Part shown: piece after piece, positions 35,549-44,905 of the stretch
Layout: the number at the start of each line of letters is the position of its first letter
Numbering within the stretch: position 1 is the first letter of the stretch
From: Microvirga arvi
GTDB taxonomy: Bacteria > Pseudomonadota > Alphaproteobacteria > Rhizobiales > Beijerinckiaceae
Length of the DNA: 64,000 nt
NCBI RefSeq assembly: GCF_016892765.1
Contig: NZ_JAFEMD010000014.1
Coordinates: 1 to 64,000 of the forward strand
Direction: 5' to 3'
Notes under the pieces: model-generated
The model's input: only the letters and a program-made list of their open reading frames with translations
Databases searched by the model: none
Told to the model about the DNA's origin: nothing
Translations under genes and position numbers: made by a program

Positions 35549-36236
35549 GGCCTTCCTTCAAGCAGGTCAAAAGGGACAGAGCATCCTGCCGCTCTTGGCG
35601 TGGTTGTCCCCCTCCTATCCCGTCGGTTGCTATGCCTATTCTCACACGCTGGAATGGGCGGTCGAGGCAGGCGACGTGATGAATGAGGAAACGCTCATTG
35701 CGTGGCTGACCGATCAGATGACGCTTGGTTTTGGCCGCAACGATGCGATACTGATGAGCCATGCCTATCAAGCGTCAGCGGTAGGCGATGAAGCCACCCT
35801 ATGTGACGTCAACGAATTGGCCCTGGCACTCTCCCCATCCGCGGAATTGTACCTCGAGACGAGCCAGCAGGGGCGCAGCTTCCTCGATGCGACTCTGGCC
35901 GCGTGGCCTGCGCCGGGGCTGCTCTGGTTAGAGGGCGAAGTGGCGTTTCCAATTGCTATCGGCATGGCGGCTGCGGCGCATGGCGTTCCTCTGCCGCTGA
36001 CCTCAAGCGCTTATCTTTTCGGGCTCGTGCAGACGCTCGTCTCGGCAGCTATCCGCCTTGCGCCGATCGGGCAGACGGCCGGCATCCGTGTCTGCGCCGT
36101 CTTGGCTGTGACCGCGCAAGACGTCTCACGGGAAGCCATCAGCTTATCGCTCGACGATATCGGCGCAGCGACCTTCCGGGCTGATCTCGGTTCCTTTCAC
36201 CATGAAAACCAGTACACGAGGCTATTTCGCTCATGA
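35529..36236 (+). CDS. ureF: urease accessory protein UreF
   Basis: This 235-residue all-helical maturation factor has [23 protein letters not shown] (core [13 protein letters not shown]), [13 protein letters not shown] and a C-terminal NQYTRLFRS. It recruits UreG to the UreD-urease complex. The start is chosen at 35529; ATG 35541 would remove four residues and neither has a clear ribosome site, consistent with coupling to ureE. The end overlaps ureG by four bases. Confidence 0.9.
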   Translation: MDTVMDEAFLQAGQKGQSILPLLAWLSPSYPVGCYAYSHTLEWAVEAGDVMNEETLIAWLTDQMTLGFGRNDAILMSHAYQASAVGDEATLCDVNELALALSPSAELYLETSQQGRSFLDATLAAWPAPGLLWLEGEVAFPIAIGMAAAAHGVPLPLTSSAYLFGLVQTLVSAAIRLAPIGQTAGIRVCAVLAVTAQDVSREAISLSLDDIGAATFRADLGSFHHENQYTRLFRS

Positions 36237-36856
36237 CCTCCCACACAGGACCTCTTCGCGTCGGCATCGGCGGGCCGGTCGGTTCAGGCAAGACTGCCCT
36301 GATGGAGGCACTCTGCAAGATATTTCATGGCCGCTACGACATCTGCGCCATCACCAACGACATCTACACCAAGGAGGATGCCCGCCTCCTCACTGTCGCC
36401 GGAGCCCTGCCGGTGGAGCGCATCATGGGTGTCGAGACGGGCGGATGCCCGCATACGGCCATTCGCGAGGATGCTTCCATCAACCTTGCCGCTATTGCAA
36501 CCATGCGCAAACGCTTTCCGTCACTCGACATCGTGCTGGTGGAGTCCGGCGGGGACAATCTGTCCGCGACCTTCTCGCCCGAACTTGCGGATCTGACGAT
36601 CTACGTCATCGATGTTGCCGGGGGCGAGAAGATCCCACGTAAGGGCGGCCCAGGCATTACCCGCTCAGACCTTCTGGTGATCAACAAGATCGACCTCGCG
36701 CCTCATGTGGGTGCCGATCTTGCCATCATGGAAGATGATACGAAGCGCATGCGTGGACAGCGCCCGTATGTCTTCAGCAATATTCGCGCCGGTGTGGGCG
36801 TGGATTCCATCGCGAAGTTTATCGAACAAGCCGGCGGCTTAGACGCGGCTGCATAA
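36233..36856 (+). CDS. ureG: urease accessory GTPase UreG
   Basis: This 207-residue SIMIBI GTPase has P-loop [13 protein letters not shown] (about residues 11-23), the nickel-binding Cys-Pro-His in [28 protein letters not shown] and the guanine-specifying [16 protein letters not shown] hydrolysis drives nickel insertion. Length is typical. Confidence 0.96.
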   Translation: MTSHTGPLRVGIGGPVGSGKTALMEALCKIFHGRYDICAITNDIYTKEDARLLTVAGALPVERIMGVETGGCPHTAIREDASINLAAIATMRKRFPSLDIVLVESGGDNLSATFSPELADLTIYVIDVAGGEKIPRKGGPGITRSDLLVINKIDLAPHVGADLAIMEDDTKRMRGQRPYVFSNIRAGVGVDSIAKFIEQAGGLDAAA

Positions 36857-36866
36857 GAGGGTAATC

Positions 36867-37442
36867 GTGCAACTCAAAAATTCCATCTTTGTTGCCGCAC
36901 TGGCAGTTGCAGCAACGCCGGCGCTGGCCCACACCGGGACGCACTCGGTTTCGGGTTTTGCCGCGGGCTTCCTGCACCCCCTTGGTGGGTTCGATCACAT
37001 GCTCGCCATGGTCGGCGCCGGCCTTTTTGCGGCATTGCTCGGCAGGAGCGCCCTTGTGGTGGTACCTGCAAGCTTTGTGCTGATGATGATGACTGGCGGA
37101 GCAATCGGTATGGCAGGATTTCAGATCCCTGCCGTCGAGGCGTTAATAGCTGCGTCGGTTGTTGCTGTCGGTGTCGTCGTGGCGCTGGGCTGGCCTTGGC
37201 CGAGGAGCGCGGCGGCAACGCTTGTCGGCTTCTTTGCCGTCTTCCATGGCTATGCCCATGGCATCGAGATTCCAATAGGAGCGGATGCCTTCCCTTACAT
37301 CCTGGGCTTTGCCTTAGCGAGTGCAGCCCTGCATTCTTTCGGCGTTATCCTGAGCCGAATGACCTCAAGCTATAGGAACGCCGCCAAGTCGATCGGAGCA
37401 GCCATCACGTTTGCGGGGCTAGTGCTAGCCTTTGCACTGTGA
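36867..37442 (+). CDS. ureJ: HupE/UreJ family nickel transporter
   Basis: This 191-residue membrane protein has a signal peptide (MQLKNSIFVAALAVAATPALA) and the HupE/UreJ motif HPLGGFDHMLAM, followed by five to six helices and FAVFHGYAHGIEIP. The family is thought to import nickel or cobalt. Position at the end of the urease operon indicates nickel supply. The start codon is GTG. Confidence 0.9.
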   Translation: MQLKNSIFVAALAVAATPALAHTGTHSVSGFAAGFLHPLGGFDHMLAMVGAGLFAALLGRSALVVVPASFVLMMMTGGAIGMAGFQIPAVEALIAASVVAVGVVVALGWPWPRSAAATLVGFFAVFHGYAHGIEIPIGADAFPYILGFALASAALHSFGVILSRMTSSYRNAAKSIGAAITFAGLVLAFAL

Positions 37443-37459
37443 GTAAACTGCTCACAGTG
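37435..37459 (+). other. stem-loop at the end of the urease operon
   Basis: CACTGTGAG, a 7-base loop and CTCACAGTG form a 9-bp stem that includes the ureJ stop codon. The plus strand continues TAAAAAAATAT rather than with T, so it is not a standard intrinsic terminator. It may protect the 3' end or act with Rho. Confidence 0.5.
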
Positions 37460-37515
37460 TAAAAAAATATATGAATTTAAGGCAGCAACGGCCAAGGAAT
37501 TCTCGGAGGGCGCGA

Positions 37516-38370
37516 TCATCGCGCGCGCAGCTCTCCTGTACCCCAATCCCTGCCGGTGATCGCCAATCCGAGCTGTTCCTCTAACAGAGACACATATAGC
37601 TCGGGTCTAACAATATAAGGGAAGTGCCCGCCCCATTCGAAGACGTAGGCGACTGAAGGCTTCAGCCGCTCACGTACCGCCTCTCGCATTGATAGCAGAA
37701 TGAGGGGGTCATCGGCGCTCTCGATCGTCGCAATTCGTTCCCTTGGCAAATTGGGCAACGGCAACTCTGGCCCTCGCTTTAGCGCGTTCAGCCGTGCGCG
37801 CAGTTCCGGCTCCGGGATTCGTCCAGCGACTTCGGTCATGAGGAGATCGACGAGTTCCTCCTGCTCTGGGTGAGCTTCTCGCCAAGTTCCGAGGTTGCGG
37901 CCGAAGCCTGCGCGGAGTTCCTCTATCGGTGCGCTGTCAAGGTCCGAGGAATAGGGTGGACGGGTCGCAACGCCTGCCACACTGTGCAACGTGTTGGCTG
38001 CGATGAGCCCTTCAACAAGGTGCGGATACGTCGCTGCGAGGTATTGCGCCAAGTATCCTCCAAGGGATGAGCCGAGTACGGTGAATCGGTCCAGAGCGAG
38101 CCTGCCGCTCAGTTCTGCGATGTCGCTGGCCCATTCAGGCACACCACCGCTCTTCGGGTAAGTGACAGCAACGATACGTGCGCGGTCTTGCAATGCCTCG
38201 ATCTGTTGCCAAAAGACGTCGCCGCGGCCTAGCGTACCCGGGATGAGCAGCAGCGCTGGACCGCTATCGCCTGCTTTCACGTATCCCCATTCACGGCCAC
38301 TTATCATGATCCGCTGCTCCGGATGGCGGTTCGTAAAGTGATTGCGGATGGCGATCAGACGATTGGCCAT
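37516..38370 (-). CDS. alpha/beta hydrolase
   Basis: This 284-residue alpha/beta-fold protein has an oxyanion segment LLLIPGTLGRGDVFWQQ, nucleophile elbow GSSLGGYLAQ, an acidic region ESADDPLILL and a possible catalytic His in EWGGHFPYI. The pattern recalls maspardin-like hydrolases. There is no signal peptide. ATG 38370 is preceded by GAAGGACC; the frame extends further upstream but that part looks non-coding. It stands alone and convergent to the urease operon, so the substrate cannot be inferred. Confidence 0.75.
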   Translation of the reverse strand: MANRLIAIRNHFTNRHPEQRIMISGREWGYVKAGDSGPALLLIPGTLGRGDVFWQQIEALQDRARIVAVTYPKSGGVPEWASDIAELSGRLALDRFTVLGSSLGGYLAQYLAATYPHLVEGLIAANTLHSVAGVATRPPYSSDLDSAPIEELRAGFGRNLGTWREAHPEQEELVDLLMTEVAGRIPEPELRARLNALKRGPELPLPNLPRERIATIESADDPLILLSMREAVRERLKPSVAYVFEWGGHFPYIVRPELYVSLLEEQLGLAITGRDWGTGELRAR

Positions 38371-38694
38371 GTGAATGGGTCCTTCACCTCGGGCGAGGAG
38401 TGCGCACCCCCTATGCGGCACGCCATCTCCATGGAAATGTAATCTAAACAAAATTTCGATAGGGCGTGTATAGGCTCCTGGAGAGGTATCTATGTAACAA
38501 TCTGACCCTAGCGGAACATCCAAAATTCGGGAGGAGAGCGGACTTTCGCTTGGCTACACTGAAAGGAGCAGTTCAGAAGAGACTGCTTCAAAAAGGGGGT
38601 AATTGGGACATGTACCTCCGACTGCTAAGATTTCATTCTCGTAGGAGGGAACGGGAGAAAGGATTATCATCGCACGAACCCAAGGGGTTCAGCT
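38371..38694. other. intergenic region between divergent hydrolase and FecR-VWA genes
   Basis: This 324-base stretch is lower in GC than its surroundings and should contain the promoters of both flanking genes. I see no convincing gene, inverted repeat or RNA element in it. AAGGGG near 38681 is the ribosome site of the GTG start at 38695. Confidence 0.5.
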
Positions 38695-41421
38695 GTGTAC
38701 CAATCGGGAGACCAATCGGGAGAAGGTGCCAGTACTTTCCACATCCGGATCGACGCTGCCGAAGCGTCGAGCGGCAACCCTGACACCGAGCCTTCCATCC
38801 TCTTCCCGGACAAGGATATTCTATTCACCGCCGACTTCAAGCGATCTGGGACCGATCTCCTGCTTGTGAGGCACGAGACGACGGCGGTCATCCTCGACTA
38901 TTTCAGGGAGGATCGGCGCTTAAGCCTCATCACTCCCGAAGGCGCTAGCCTCTCAGGTGCAACCGTCGAGGCCTTGGCAGGTCCCGACCCATCAGGGCAA
39001 TACGCGCAGGCGACGCCTGCGGTGGCAACACGGGCATCGATCGGGCGGGTCGAGAAGGTATCCGGATCGGCAACCGTTCTACGGAATGGCGTCTTGATCG
39101 AGTTGCGCCTCGGCGATTTGGTCGCCAAAGGCGACGTCGTCCAGACAGGGACGAGCTCGTCTGTTGCAATCAAGTTGAACGACGGAACGGTCTTCAGCCT
39201 GTCATCCAATGCGCGAATGGTGTTGAATGACATGGTCTACGCCGCGGACTCGACCGCGAACTCGGCACTGTTCACTCTTGTCGAAGGCGTCATTGGGTTC
39301 ATAGCGGGAAAAATCGCCAAGACCGGTGACCTCAAGGTGGACACACCGGTTGCCACCATGGCAATCAGGGGAACTGCCGTCCAGACTGAGATCGCAGCGT
39401 CCAGCGGGACCACGCGGTTCTCGCTTCTCACGGAGCCGGACGGAACCGTGGGCTCGTTCCTCCTGCTGAACAAGAACGACCCATCCCGAGTGATCACGTC
39501 GGTGTCGGATACTCGTACCGCAACACTCCTGACGCCCGTCGCCGCCGCAGACCCGCGCATCACGTTGGTGACGAAAACAGCGGACGACCTTCGCGGCGAA
39601 GGTAGTTTCGTGCGGGATATGTTCCAGTTCTTTGCCCCCGAGCCTCTTCAGCGACGTGGCAGCAGCGATTCCGAGGACACTCCGGTCATTCCAGTGAACC
39701 TGTTTCAGCAGGTTGATCCGCCAGACTTGTCGCAATTTGCCATCGCGCCCTTTGTCCCGGAGCGTGTTGCTTCCCGAGATATTGTCCTTCCGTCTCTCGC
39801 GGCTGTGTCGGCGCGGATGCAAGGGAGAGCAATCGAGGACGGGCCTCTCGCGCGGCTCGGCACACTGCCAGAGGCCGACACTCCAACTGGCGCGACCCTG
39901 CCCCTTGTGCTCGTGCCGACGTCGTTGCCGCCAGGCGTGAGATATCGCGATGGATCACGTAGTTTCTCCCTGGATCCCTCGGATCCAGCCTATCAGCATC
40001 TGGGAAAGGGGGAGACCGAGACCGTCACTGTCGACTATATTCTGTTGAACAGTGACGGAAGACAAGTTCCGGCTTCGGTCTCCTGGACCATCGCCGGCGT
40101 GAATGATGATCCCGTTGCCGCGAGCGACACCATCAGCGCTGTCGGGGAGATTGGGCGGACGATCCTGGAGGTGCGCAGCAACGATCGTGACGTTGACGGC
40201 GACGCCCTCCAGATCGTTCGTTGGACCGCCCCGTCCGAGGGATCCATCCTCCGGACGTCGTCCGGGGATCTGGTCTTCGATCCCAGAGACGACTTTCGCG
40301 CCCTCAGCGCGGGTCAAACGGCAACATTATCATTCACCTATGCGATCTCGGATGCCCAGGGAGGAACCGATGCCACGACCGTCACCGTAAAGGTCCAAGG
40401 GACCGGAACGTTCTCTGCGCCCCATCAGACTGATTTGGAGAGAGGCATACTCGGGTTCAATCAGCAGGAGGTTTCGCTCATCGTCGATCTGCCGTCGGCA
40501 ACCACGACAACGAGCGCGGATCTCGACTTGGCCATCGGTCTCGGCCCGGTGCTGCAACCGCAGATGAACATCCTCTACCTGATCGACATCTCGGGCAGTA
40601 CTTCGGAAGAGTTTGAAGGAACGCCGATCGGCGATCTTAACCGGGATGGCCGCGCCAACACAGTTCTGGATGCGGAACTCGCAAGCCTGATCGCACTCAC
40701 TGAACGGATCAGAGCGCTCGGATTTTCACCAGCCGACGTGACGGTAACGGTCATCCCCTTCAACGGGAGTGCTGACCCGACCGATGCCACGGATCGCGCC
40801 GAAGGTGGCGTAGACGCGGCGACGTTCGGTCTCGGACAAGCGGGGGATGCGGCCATCGAGAACTATCTGAGAGGCCTGGATTCTCGCGGGCTAACGAACT
40901 TCGCTGATGCCTTACGAGCGGCCAACGACAGGTTGGAGGGGCTGGACGAGGGCAGCGAGCTGAACTTCGTGTACTTTCTCTCGGATGGCAGTGGACAAGG
41001 CTCGATCGAGACCGAGCTTGCGACCCTGAACGGCCGTTATGCGGCGAAGATTACCGCCGTCGGGGTCGGCGAGGGCGCAAGGCTTACACAGCTTGACATG
41101 ATCGACAACACGGGCGGAGCCTCCTTGTTGACCTCGCCCGACCAACTCGACATTTCCGTTCTCGGATCCCCCCTTGAGGATGGAGTTGTGGCCGATCTAA
41201 ACGTCTTCCTGAATGGGCGGGAAATCCCTGAGATCGATCTCGAAGATCTCGTCAGAACACCTGAAGGGTTCACCCTCAACGCGTCGCTGGAAGGTCTCGA
41301 GCGGCTTGCAGGCGATAGGAATTCCTTGTCGGCGACAATCACCTTCGCGAGTGGAGAAGCGTTGACGACCAATTTGACGATTGCCGGGGCTCTGCCTCGT
41401 TCAACCGACCTCATTCTGTGA
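38695..41421 (+). CDS. FecR-domain protein with VCBS/cadherin-like and VWA domains
   Basis: This 908-residue protein starts at GTG after AAGGGG and lacks a Sec signal. The N-terminal part (to about residue 110, ending ALAGPDPSGQYAQA) resembles the head of giant type I-secreted VCBS adhesins of Alphaproteobacteria. A FecR-like domain follows at about 115-260 (LRLGDLVAKGDVVQTG, FSLSSNARMVLNDMVY, DTPVATMAIRGTAVQTEI). VCBS/cadherin-like repeats lie at about 415-575 (VSWTIAGVNDDPVAASDT, SNDRDVDGDALQI). A von Willebrand A domain begins near 624 with MIDAS motif DISGS and continues to about 830. No GGxGxD calcium repeats are visible. The next gene is a CHASE2 cyclase, a known partner of FecR-type proteins. 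Confidence 0.85.
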   Translation: MYQSGDQSGEGASTFHIRIDAAEASSGNPDTEPSILFPDKDILFTADFKRSGTDLLLVRHETTAVILDYFREDRRLSLITPEGASLSGATVEALAGPDPSGQYAQATPAVATRASIGRVEKVSGSATVLRNGVLIELRLGDLVAKGDVVQTGTSSSVAIKLNDGTVFSLSSNARMVLNDMVYAADSTANSALFTLVEGVIGFIAGKIAKTGDLKVDTPVATMAIRGTAVQTEIAASSGTTRFSLLTEPDGTVGSFLLLNKNDPSRVITSVSDTRTATLLTPVAAADPRITLVTKTADDLRGEGSFVRDMFQFFAPEPLQRRGSSDSEDTPVIPVNLFQQVDPPDLSQFAIAPFVPERVASRDIVLPSLAAVSARMQGRAIEDGPLARLGTLPEADTPTGATLPLVLVPTSLPPGVRYRDGSRSFSLDPSDPAYQHLGKGETETVTVDYILLNSDGRQVPASVSWTIAGVNDDPVAASDTISAVGEIGRTILEVRSNDRDVDGDALQIVRWTAPSEGSILRTSSGDLVFDPRDDFRALSAGQTATLSFTYAISDAQGGTDATTVTVKVQGTGTFSAPHQTDLERGILGFNQQEVSLIVDLPSATTTTSADLDLAIGLGPVLQPQMNILYLIDISGSTSEEFEGTPIGDLNRDGRANTVLDAELASLIALTERIRALGFSPADVTVTVIPFNGSADPTDATDRAEGGVDAATFGLGQAGDAAIENYLRGLDSRGLTNFADALRAANDRLEGLDEGSELNFVYFLSDGSGQGSIETELATLNGRYAAKITAVGVGEGARLTQLDMIDNTGGASLLTSPDQLDISVLGSPLEDGVVADLNVFLNGREIPEIDLEDLVRTPEGFTLNASLEGLERLAGDRNSLSATITFASGEALTTNLTIAGALPRSTDLIL

Positions 41422-41604
41422 GGCCATCATGCATCGGTTCTCGCTTCCGTCCGATCCGAACCTTGATTGTCCGATCCGACGAACGAAGCCATCGTCTCTT
41501 CGTGCACCGAATTCGGAAGCGGATGTCGCTTTGAGGGCCGGTCCAATATTCTTTCTCCTGACGAGTGACGATCCCTGCGCCTGCTTTCCGAGGGATTATT
41601 GGCT

Positions 41605-43791
41605 ATGAGGGCGCTCTTGCGGAAGATGCGTCGTTTCGGCATCGGACGTATGGTGGGCCTTCTGCTTCTCGTTGGCCTGCTGGCGCTGCGTGCCTGGGAT
41701 CCAGGCCCCATTGAAGCGCTTCGCCACAAATCGTTCGATGTCTATCAACTGATGTACCCTCGGTCCGAGCGCCCGAACCTCGTGGCGATTGTCGATATCG
41801 ACGAACGGAGCCTGCGGGCTTTGGGACAGTGGCCGTGGCCGCGCACAATTATGGCCAATATTGTTTCAAAGGTTGTCGAGCATGGTGGCACAATCATTGG
41901 CTTCGATGTGCTCTTTCCAGAGCCGGATCGCAGTTCGCCCGAGGTTGCAGTCGAAACCTTCCAGGGGGTGGATCGTGCGACCCGGGAGACGCTTCGGCAA
42001 CTGCCAAGCAATGACGCCATCTTCGCAGAGGTCATTCGCCGGACCAAGGTGGTGCTTGGACAGTCGGGTTATCGTGTTGCGGGAGCAGCGCCTATCGCGC
42101 GCCCGATAATCCAGAATGGAATCGCCACACTCGGCCCTGACCCGCGCCCGTATCTGGTCGACTTTCCGCACCTGCTGCGAAACCTACCTGTTCTTGACGA
42201 GGCCGCTCAAGGCAATGGCATTTTTTCGATTATCCCAGAACAGGACGGTACCGTCCGTCGCGTGCCGGTCGTGGCGCTCGCCGACGGAACTATCGTTCCT
42301 TCTCTTTCTCTTGAGATGCTTCGGGTCGCCACGGGATCAGGTGCCATTCTCATAAAAACGGACGCTAGCGGCGTTCGGAGTGTCGGCTTTCAGGACCTCG
42401 AAATTCCGACGGACGGCAAAGGTCGGATCTGGATCCACTTCTCACCACACGACCTAAGCAAATATATCTCTGCCATCGATCTTCTTCAGGATAGGGTTGG
42501 CGCAGACAGTATTGCAGGCAAAATGGTGCTGATAGGGACTTCCGCCGCCGGCCTTCTCGACCTCAAAGTCACACCGATTCATCCGGCACTTCCCGGAGTC
42601 GAACTGCATGCTCAGCTTCTGGAGAGCGCCCTCACGAGATCGACCTTGAGCCGGCCGGGCTACACGGCATTCTTCGAGCTCATGCTCGGGACACTTCTGA
42701 GTCTGACTCTGATCGCATTGGCACCCAAAATGAACGCGGGAAGCCTTTTCTTCTTAGGCGGCACTATCGCCGCTGTGACCTTGGGCGTGTCCTGGTACTG
42801 TTTCGTTTTTCTCAATCTTCTGATCGACTGCACATTCCCGCTGATCTCAAGCCTTCTCGTCTACGCGGTTCTGGTTTGTACGAATTACGTGAGTGTTTCC
42901 GCAGATCGCCACCGCATCAGATCTGCCTTCAGCCAGTATCTGTCGCCCGATCTGGTCGAGCAACTGGCGCAATCACCCGAAAAGTTAGTCCTTGGCGGCG
43001 AGCAGCGCAATCTGACTGTTCTCTTCTCGGACATTCGGGGTTTCACAGCCATTGCTGAATTGTACAAGGACGATCCGCAGGGATTGACGACCTTGATTAA
43101 TCGGCTCTTCACCCCGCTTACCAAAGACATCATGGAGCGCCACGGGACGATCGACAAATATATGGGCGATGCGATCATGGCCTTTTGGAACGCCCCGCTC
43201 ACGGATCTCTCCCACGAGGCGAATGCCTGTGAAGCCGCGCTGGCCATGCTGGACAGCCTTCAGGAGCTCAATGAACAGCGGCAGCGCGAGGCTTGGGGCG
43301 ATCATCCTGTTCCGCCACTCAGAATCGGCATCGGTCTGAACACAGGCAGCTGTGTGGTCGGCAACTTCGGCTCAGATCTACATTTCAACTATTCGGTTCT
43401 GGGAGATACGGTCAATCTGGCATCTCGACTGGAGAGTCTGACAAAGCAGTACGGTGTCGCTATCATTATTGGAGAAAAGACTGCCAAGGCTGTCCGCGAG
43501 CGGTTCGCCGTTCTCGAAATCGACCATATGCAGGTGCGGGGAAAGCAGGTGCCGGAGCGGATCTTCACGGTTCTGGGACGAGCCGAAGTGGCCGCTGGAT
43601 CAGACTTTATAGAACTGATGGAACGAAACGATACCATGCTTGATGCATATCGCTGTCGCGAATGGTCGAAGGCCCTCGAGACGATCCTTCGCTGTCGCGA
43701 GCTGGGAAACAGATTCGGTCTCGACGACTACTATGACTTCTATATTCAGCGGATCAGGCACCTGATTGAGACCTCGGCATCGTCCAGCTAA
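41605..43791 (+). CDS. CHASE2-domain class III adenylate/guanylate cyclase
   Basis: This 728-residue membrane sensor has one helix near residues 10-28, a periplasmic CHASE2 domain to about 340 (AIVDIDERSLRALGQWPWPR, GFDVLFPEPD, MVLIGTSAAGLLDL), then three helices to about 430. The cytoplasmic cyclase domain spans about 465-650. Metal-binding Asp residues are in LFSDIRGFT and DKYMGDAIMAFW, and YSVLGDTVNLASRLE carries the transition-state Asn region. It should make cAMP or cGMP in response to a periplasmic cue. The ATG follows GAGGG. It lies 183 bases after the FecR-VWA gene, probably in the same operon. Confidence 0.92.
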   Translation: MRALLRKMRRFGIGRMVGLLLLVGLLALRAWDPGPIEALRHKSFDVYQLMYPRSERPNLVAIVDIDERSLRALGQWPWPRTIMANIVSKVVEHGGTIIGFDVLFPEPDRSSPEVAVETFQGVDRATRETLRQLPSNDAIFAEVIRRTKVVLGQSGYRVAGAAPIARPIIQNGIATLGPDPRPYLVDFPHLLRNLPVLDEAAQGNGIFSIIPEQDGTVRRVPVVALADGTIVPSLSLEMLRVATGSGAILIKTDASGVRSVGFQDLEIPTDGKGRIWIHFSPHDLSKYISAIDLLQDRVGADSIAGKMVLIGTSAAGLLDLKVTPIHPALPGVELHAQLLESALTRSTLSRPGYTAFFELMLGTLLSLTLIALAPKMNAGSLFFLGGTIAAVTLGVSWYCFVFLNLLIDCTFPLISSLLVYAVLVCTNYVSVSADRHRIRSAFSQYLSPDLVEQLAQSPEKLVLGGEQRNLTVLFSDIRGFTAIAELYKDDPQGLTTLINRLFTPLTKDIMERHGTIDKYMGDAIMAFWNAPLTDLSHEANACEAALAMLDSLQELNEQRQREAWGDHPVPPLRIGIGLNTGSCVVGNFGSDLHFNYSVLGDTVNLASRLESLTKQYGVAIIIGEKTAKAVRERFAVLEIDHMQVRGKQVPERIFTVLGRAEVAAGSDFIELMERNDTMLDAYRCREWSKALETILRCRELGNRFGLDDYYDFYIQRIRHLIETSASSS

Positions 43792-43939
43792 AATGGTTCT
43801 AACGTTGAACGAACGATAGAAGGCGCTGGCCTAGCACGGCGAAACATGCGCCATGTCTATCTTACAATAGTTCATGTAGAGGAAAGGAGACCTCAGAGGC
43901 TGACCTGCCTCGTACATAGCCGCCTATTAAGCGAGGCTA

Positions 43940-44902
43940 TCAGACGTTACGCTCTGCATAGGAGCGCGCCAAAACGGCGCAAACCAGCAATTGAATTTGA
44001 TGGAATAGCATCAGAGGCAGAATGACGGCGCCTATCATGCTTGCTGGAAAGAGAATGCTCGCGATCGGAACACCACTGCCAAGGCTTTTCTTGGAACCAC
44101 AGAAGACGAGAGCAATCTCATCCCGTCGTGTGAACCCGAACAGCCGGCTGGCACCTGTCGTGATCACGAGCACCATGGCCAGGAGCAAGCAGTTCACGAG
44201 CACAAGGAGAGCCAAGTCGCTCGGTGCCAACTGGAGCCACAGGTTGTTGATAGTAGCTTCGCCAAAAGCATAGTAGACGACGAGAAGGATCGCACCCCGA
44301 TCCACGATTCCTGTAAACGTTCGGCGCGCTTCCACCCATCGTCCAATCCAGGACCGCATGAGGTGTCCGACGAGAAATGGGACCAGAATCTGCAACACGA
44401 TCTCAGCAATGGCGTCGAGCGAAATGCCACCCTGGGTCTGCATCAACAATCCCGCCAGAAGCGGAGTGATAAAGACGCCTAAGACGTTCGAAGCTGATGC
44501 GCTACACACAGCGGCAGCGACATTTCCACCGGCTATCGACGTGAAGGTGATGGAGGACTGGATCGTAGATGGGAGGAGGCAGAGATAAAGGATGCCCAGT
44601 GCAATACCGGGCGCCAGATACGACTGCAGATAGGTTTTAGTGGCGAGGCCAAGAATTGGAAACAGGACGAAGGTCGCGGCAAATACCATCAGATGAAGGC
44701 GCCAATGACCAACTCCTTGAACGATTGCTTCTCGCGGCAGACGGGCGCCCTGAAGAAAGAACAGAAGTGCTATCGAACCGGTGATGATCATTTCAAGCAA
44801 AGGCGCCGCTGCTCCCGTTGCCGGAAGAAGCGTTGCAACGATGGCTGCCGCAACGAGAGCGAGGGTGAAGCGGTCAGGGCGCAGAAGGGAGAGAAAGGCC
44901 AT
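43940..44902 (-). CDS. bile acid:sodium symporter (BASS) family transporter, SLC10A7/YfeH-like
   Basis: This 320-residue membrane protein has about ten helices. The family pattern is visible in LFFLQGARLPREAI, CLLPSTIQSSITFTSIAGGNVAAAVCSASASN (core LLPSTIQSSITFTS and NVAAAVCSASASN) and ALVFCGSKKSLGSGVPIA. Members move organic anions with sodium. Its gene starts three bases after the SAF-domain dehydrogenase and ends the minus-strand acid-sugar operon, suggesting transport of a sugar acid or pathway product. Confidence 0.85.
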   Translation of the reverse strand: MAFLSLLRPDRFTLALVAAAIVATLLPATGAAAPLLEMIITGSIALLFFLQGARLPREAIVQGVGHWRLHLMVFAATFVLFPILGLATKTYLQSYLAPGIALGILYLCLLPSTIQSSITFTSIAGGNVAAAVCSASASNVLGVFITPLLAGLLMQTQGGISLDAIAEIVLQILVPFLVGHLMRSWIGRWVEARRTFTGIVDRGAILLVVYYAFGEATINNLWLQLAPSDLALLVLVNCLLLAMVLVITTGASRLFGFTRRDEIALVFCGSKKSLGSGVPIASILFPASMIGAVILPLMLFHQIQLLVCAVLARSYAERNV

Positions 44903-44905
44903 CGA

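Noticed and set aside
37435-37459. Intrinsic terminator of the urease operon
   Set aside because: The stem is good but is followed by A-rich, not T-rich, sequence on the plus strand, so I kept it only as a stem-loop.
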